Assembly: GCF_949628215.1 (NCBI RefSeq)
Contig: NC_134276.1
Coordinates: 135,594,125 to 135,658,124, forward strand
Reading direction: 5' to 3'
Source: Phalacrocorax aristotelis
Lineage: Eukaryota; Chordata; Aves; Suliformes; Phalacrocoracidae
DNA: 64,000 nt
Each line of letters starts with the position of its first letter. Position 1 is the stretch's first letter. The notes under the pieces were generated by a model, which was given only the letters and a program-made list of their open reading frames with translations, had not been told where the DNA came from and made no database searches. The translations under genes were made by a program, and so were the position numbers. Shown piece by piece: positions 59,601 through 64,000 of this stretch.

Positions 59601-62600
59601 CCTTGCATTAAGTAAGCAATATGCACCCTAAGCCCCCAGAAGGCATGAAGCTGTGCTAGAGGTGTGCACCCAGAGCAGATCACCTTGTGCTGCTCTGGGT
59701 TCAGGGCTCCCCCTTGCTGTGTGACTTCTGCTTGCCCCATCCCACCTTCTGGAAGCTGAGCATGTCCAGCCAGCTGCAGGGGAAGACCTGCAGCTCAGAC
59801 ATCTCTCCTCAGTGGGGTCCCCTTGACTGAGCACGCTGCAGCAGGGATGGGGTGACTGAGCAGACTTTCTTGTCCTCCCATCTCTGCCATCTGGCATATA
59901 TGACATATATGTCTTACCTTCCTTTCTTGTAAGCTGTGACCCTTCAACATAACACCAGTGGAGACCACACATCCTACAGCATCAGTGTATGTAGGTCTGC
60001 GACAGAGAAAGTCATTGGAGAGTTTTCTACACTTCCTGTCACATAAAGGTAATACAAAACCTGTCTTAGGAGAGCTCCAGGCATCCTGAAAGAATTTCTT
60101 TTTTAAACAAATACCCCTTTGACATACAGAAATCTAGTTATGGTTCCTCTCACGTGTTCATTTAACTCTCTAGCAGTGTCTAAGCTCCCAGCCCTACATG
60201 ATGTGTTGCACCTTCCTGTGCAACACATCCTGTGCACGCACCCGTGTGTCCTCACCTTCCACGTAAAGTCAGTGAACACTAGGACTGATGGTCTTGCATG
60301 CCATTCTCACCTCCTGCTGCTTTGAATGGTGGGATAGCTACTGGGTAACTGTCCCACGTATCAGCATCTGTGATGTGATGATCCCCACATTTCCCCTACG
60401 GCACTCTCTGCGGAGATTTCACCGTTTCTCTCTGCCCATACCTTGCAGACTGTACTCTAAACAAGAATGTGTTGCCATGCCTGAAACTTTTCTAATTCTT
60501 GGAGACACCAATTTCTTTACAGGGAAAAGGAAGTGTTAGCAGCTTTCTGAAGTCCTGTGGGGAAACAAACTGCATCTCAGGCCTCATTTTTGGCGACGAG
60601 ATCCCAGGGAAAGGACCATGAATAGCAAGTCCAGGCCAGACCAGATCCTCTGATTTAACTAATTTTTCTCAACCAAAAGCAACCCTCACTATATAAAATC
60701 TGCCTTAGAACTTTTCAGAAAAATCTCATCTCAAAGAAATCAGTAAGTCCTATAAAGGTCAGCCCTGCAACTTTCTCATTTTGTAGCAGAGGAAGAATTC
60801 TGAACAAAGAGAATTACTCATTCTCCTTGTGCATCTACTAAACGCTGAACTGGACCCAGCTCCCTGGCAGAACCACACAGAGCACCATACTTCAAAACCA
60901 GAAACCAAGTCACCTGCTGCTTTTACCAGCACCATCACCTGCAGCCTCTCAAGGCCTCCTAGACAGTAAAATTTTCAGGAAAGAGATTCTGGGGGAAATA
61001 TGAAATTGAAACCAGTGGGAAAACTCCCTTACAAAAAACACATCCTTATAAAGCCAATTTTATAGAAGTCTTACAAAGGTCCTATCAGAGCCTGGAGATG
61101 TGGAAACAGAAATATGAATTATCTTTATGAAATAATTTTTATGGTAATGATACCAATGCTACACTATACCAGTGTAAGGGCCTTATGACCCTTGAAAGTG
61201 CTTAGAAATGTCTGAATCCTGGAGAAAATTAGTTGAATATATAACTAAACAGATTTTGCCAGAATTTCTTGGAAAATTATTTGCTTTCTTATCAGACTGC
61301 AGATGGCAGCTGACTGCAGAAAAATATCTTAGAATAAATTATGCAGTCGTACATTAACCCTGAATTAAGATTATTGCAAGATGAAGTAGTGTTAAAACAG
61401 AGTTTAGAAGAGAAAACCCAGGGCTTTGGTTACAGGGAGGCACCTCAGCTGCAGTGGTGGCTCAGCTCCAGCGGGAGGCAGCTGAGTAGGGGCTTTCCAC
61501 CAGGAACGGTCCTTTCCCCCTCGGGTCGGGGACAGCCTTCCCGTCCCGCTTGGTTAAATAGCAGAGAGAGCATCACAGCCCCCAGGGTGTCCAGGAAGAA
61601 GACAGCTTTCCGGCACCGACCTTTCCTCTGCACAGCCTCTGAGGGCCTCACCTGGAAGAGGCAAAACAACCCCACCTGTTTTCTTGCAAAACTCTCGCAG
61701 GATTTGTCAGCCCCACAGAAACATCCCAGTTTGAGCTGCCAGGGTGGGGTCTGCCTGCATTAGTCTCATTGGAGTGAAAAGCCGTCTTTCAGATTGGTAT
61801 TGCAGCAAAATGAGTAACGTAAAACAAACCTGCAGTTTTACAAAACTGTCTTTTTTATCTCATTAATTTCTGAGCAAAGTTAACAAGTTATTATTTCATT
61901 ACAACTGTAATGTAAATATAGGGATTGTGTTCTCTTTGCATGACAACATCTGATGGTGTATTAATTTTGAATAGCAGAGGGGACCTTTCAGACTTTCAAA
62001 TCAGTAGAGAAGAGACTCATACGAATGGGTTCTATACTGTAAATTTTCACAGGTTTTTCCTTGGCCTGCTGCCATGCTGGAGCTACACTTTTTTTGTGCT
62101 TATGGAATAAGCTTCCCCAAAGTGGCATTCACTGTTCCACTACACAGCCAGTGGACATAGCAGGAGAAGGTTGATTACACAAATTCCTGCAGACAAAGCA
62201 CTAAATGCTTTGATATCATTCATAAATACTTTCAAAGGTATGAAGTTCTCTTTAAAATCCTCACAGAACAACAGTTGTGAGCCTGCTCTGATTTCTAATC
62301 CTGGGTTTGTTCCTAATAATAAACAAAGTACAGCAGAATGAATAACTGGTTGTTGTTGATTAGTCATTGAAATTATTTGATCAAAACATCTGTTTTTGCT
62401 AATCCAATAGATGACGCTAAGGAAATTGTTCATTTGGGGTGAGGGCTTTTTCCTAATGTGTTCTATAATAAGAACATAGATTAAAGAGTATAATAGAAAA
62501 GTGACTTATTCTGGAGCGACTGGCAATTCATGCAGCCATCAGCGTTCAGAAGATAGACCTCTGTCCTAGCAAGCTTTAAAGATATCTTATCTTTAATTGG

Positions 62601-63109
62601 CATAGATGGTTTGACAAGTTTATGTCTGAAGAGCTTGAAAAAGAGGAATATTTCTCCATCTTATAAGAGGATACCTGGCTATGTGTTGTCAAAAATCCTA
62701 CTGCAAGCTCATATTTGATTTGTCTTGTCATGGTAGGTTTCATTCTGTGCTATTCAATACCCAGGATGTCCCTGGTGATACGTATTTACTGAACCTGAAT
62801 TTAATGTATCCTCTACACATTATTTCTGCACTAAGCATTTACACTATAGCAAATGTTAATTAGTCATTACATATAATTAACATTTTTTTCATCCTTGAAA
62901 TAATGGGTTGAAATCTCTTGTTATTGGACACACTTCATGAACATCTATTAGATCACTGGGTTTCTCACTCCTGTAGATTAGTATGGGGGCTAGTACCCTC
63001 TTACAGTTTGTTCAAAACATATCTAGTCACCCTGGACTCTCTATTGGGTTAAAGTGCTCATATTATAACCGTTTCTACTGATGTCATTGCGACGGCATTC
63101 TCAGTAATT
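50640..63109. other. Gene-poor right part of the window
   Basis: No exon of a known family could be supported on either strand, and no C-type lectin motif set (WIGL, WLW, CEK in order) was found. A TATA-like gtataaa near 51225 follows moderately GC-rich sequence and may be an old LTR or promoter. GC-rich sequence at 61430-61745 covers a 140-codon open frame (61341-61763) of unknown status. The hairpin at 60200-60229 is listed separately. Confidence 0.4.
60200..60229. repeat. Perfect 12-bp inverted repeat with 6-base loop
   Basis: GATGTGTTGCAC (60200-60211) is the exact reverse complement of GTGCAACACATC (60218-60229), separated by CTTCCT. No gene is nearby. Confidence 0.85.
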
Positions 63110-64000
63110 TTTGAAAGGTAATGGCGACTGGCTATGTTCCTGAGGACTGGAAGAAAGCAAATGTCACCTGTCACAGAAGGGCAAGAAGGAGAATGCAGAC
63201 AACTACAGGCCTGTCAGCATCACAGCAGCCCCTGGGAAGGTGATGGAGCAATTTCCAGACACATGGAAGAACAAGAAGAGGATGAGGACTAGTCAGCATG
63301 GACCAGGGTAACCTGGTAGCCTTCTGCAATGAGGTGATTTGTTTGATGGATGAAGGGGCAGCTGGAGATTTTATTTGTCTTGACCTTACTGAGACGTTGA
63401 TGCTGTCTCCTATGAAATCTGCATAGAAAAACTGATGAAGTATGGGGTTAGGTAAGTGGACAGTGAGGTGGATCAAAAACTGGCTGAACAGACAGGCCCA
63501 GAGGGTGGTGATCAGTGGCACAAAGTCCGGGTGGAGGCCAGGTATTAGTGGTGTACCACAGGGGTCAATACTGAGTACTTAGCTGCATTAAGAAGTGTAT
63601 CGTCAGCAGGTAAGGGAGGTGATCCTTCTCCCCCAACTCAGCACTAGTCAGGCCACGTTTTGAGTACTCTGTCCAGTTCTGGGGTCCCCTGTAAAACAAG
63701 GATATGGACTTACTGGAGTGAGTCCGGCTAAGGGCCAAAAAGGTGATGAAGCAATTGGAGTGACTGTCATGTGAGGAAAGGCTGAGAAAGCTGGGATTGT
63801 ACAGCCTGGAGAAGAGAAGGCTCAGGGGCATTTCATCAATGTATGATGTATCATGTACCTGATGGGAGGGAACGAAGAAGAAGAAGAAGAAGCCAGACTC
63901 TTCCCATTAGTGACCACTGACAGGACAAGAAACAATGGGCACACATTAAAAAAACTTGAGTTACAATCTGAAAGGAAGAAAAAAAAAAATACTGTGAGGG
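63110..64000 (+). mobile_element. CR1 LINE, internally deleted, cut by the window end
   Basis: Reverse-transcriptase-region DNA in CR1 order: actggaagaaagcaaatgtcac, aactacaggcctgtcagcatcac, gtggatcaaaaactggctgaac, then ggtgtaccacaggggtcaat. A jump near 63580 skips part of the C-terminal domain, followed by aaggctgagaaagctggg and a short GAA run (63872-63888). The frames are broken. Confidence 0.85.

Overview
This looks like avian nuclear DNA. The evidence is repeated CR1-type LINE fragments with the typical bird 3' end (ATTCTATG-like short repeats, reverse-transcriptase remnants), solo LTRs of avian type, spliced genes with long introns, and no mammalian Alu/L1/B elements. The species cannot be named from the sequence. 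Four intact protein genes could be assembled by hand, with consensus splice sites and matching exon phases throughout. All four belong to the region that matches the mammalian natural killer gene complex (human 12p13.2).

Layout: (1) 0.76-7.9 kb, + strand: a six-exon C-type lectin-like receptor of about 230 aa with a hemITAM-type tail (EEEDGYSNL), CLEC1B/CLEC-2-like. A 2.3-kb CR1 sits in its last intron. (2) 8-18 kb: no gene; a probable minus-strand LTR and a nested transposon block (a + strand CR1 broken by an LTR and by a minus-strand CR1). (3) 18.3-23.8 kb, - strand: a six-exon C-type lectin-like receptor of 257 aa with an ITIM (VTYADL), CLEC12-like. (4) 24-28.7 kb: intergenic, with a 792-bp uninterrupted homopurine tract. 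(5) 28.7-31.6 kb, + strand: TMEM52B, five exons. (6) 31.6-40 kb: no recognised gene; a solo LTR and two tandem perfect hairpins. (7) 40.2-46.7 kb, + strand: GABARAPL1 behind a CpG island with a consensus CRE. (8) 46.7-64 kb: no gene I can support; an old CR1, a 15-bp perfect hairpin, C-rich sequence and a CR1 running off the window end.

The two receptors face each other tail to tail. One carries an activating-type and the other an inhibitory-type tyrosine motif, so they look like a minimal paired-receptor locus. TMEM52B and GABARAPL1 are the conserved non-lectin anchors of the region. In mammals CLEC9A, CLEC1A, CLEC7A and OLR1 lie between the CLEC12/CLEC1B genes and TMEM52B; none was found in that interval here. 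I saw no tRNA or rRNA gene, no CRISPR array and nothing prokaryotic. The most unusual non-genic items are the graded homopurine tract, several perfect inverted repeats, a paired octamer motif inside the ITIM receptor gene, and a possible uORF whose stop overlaps the hemITAM receptor's start codon.
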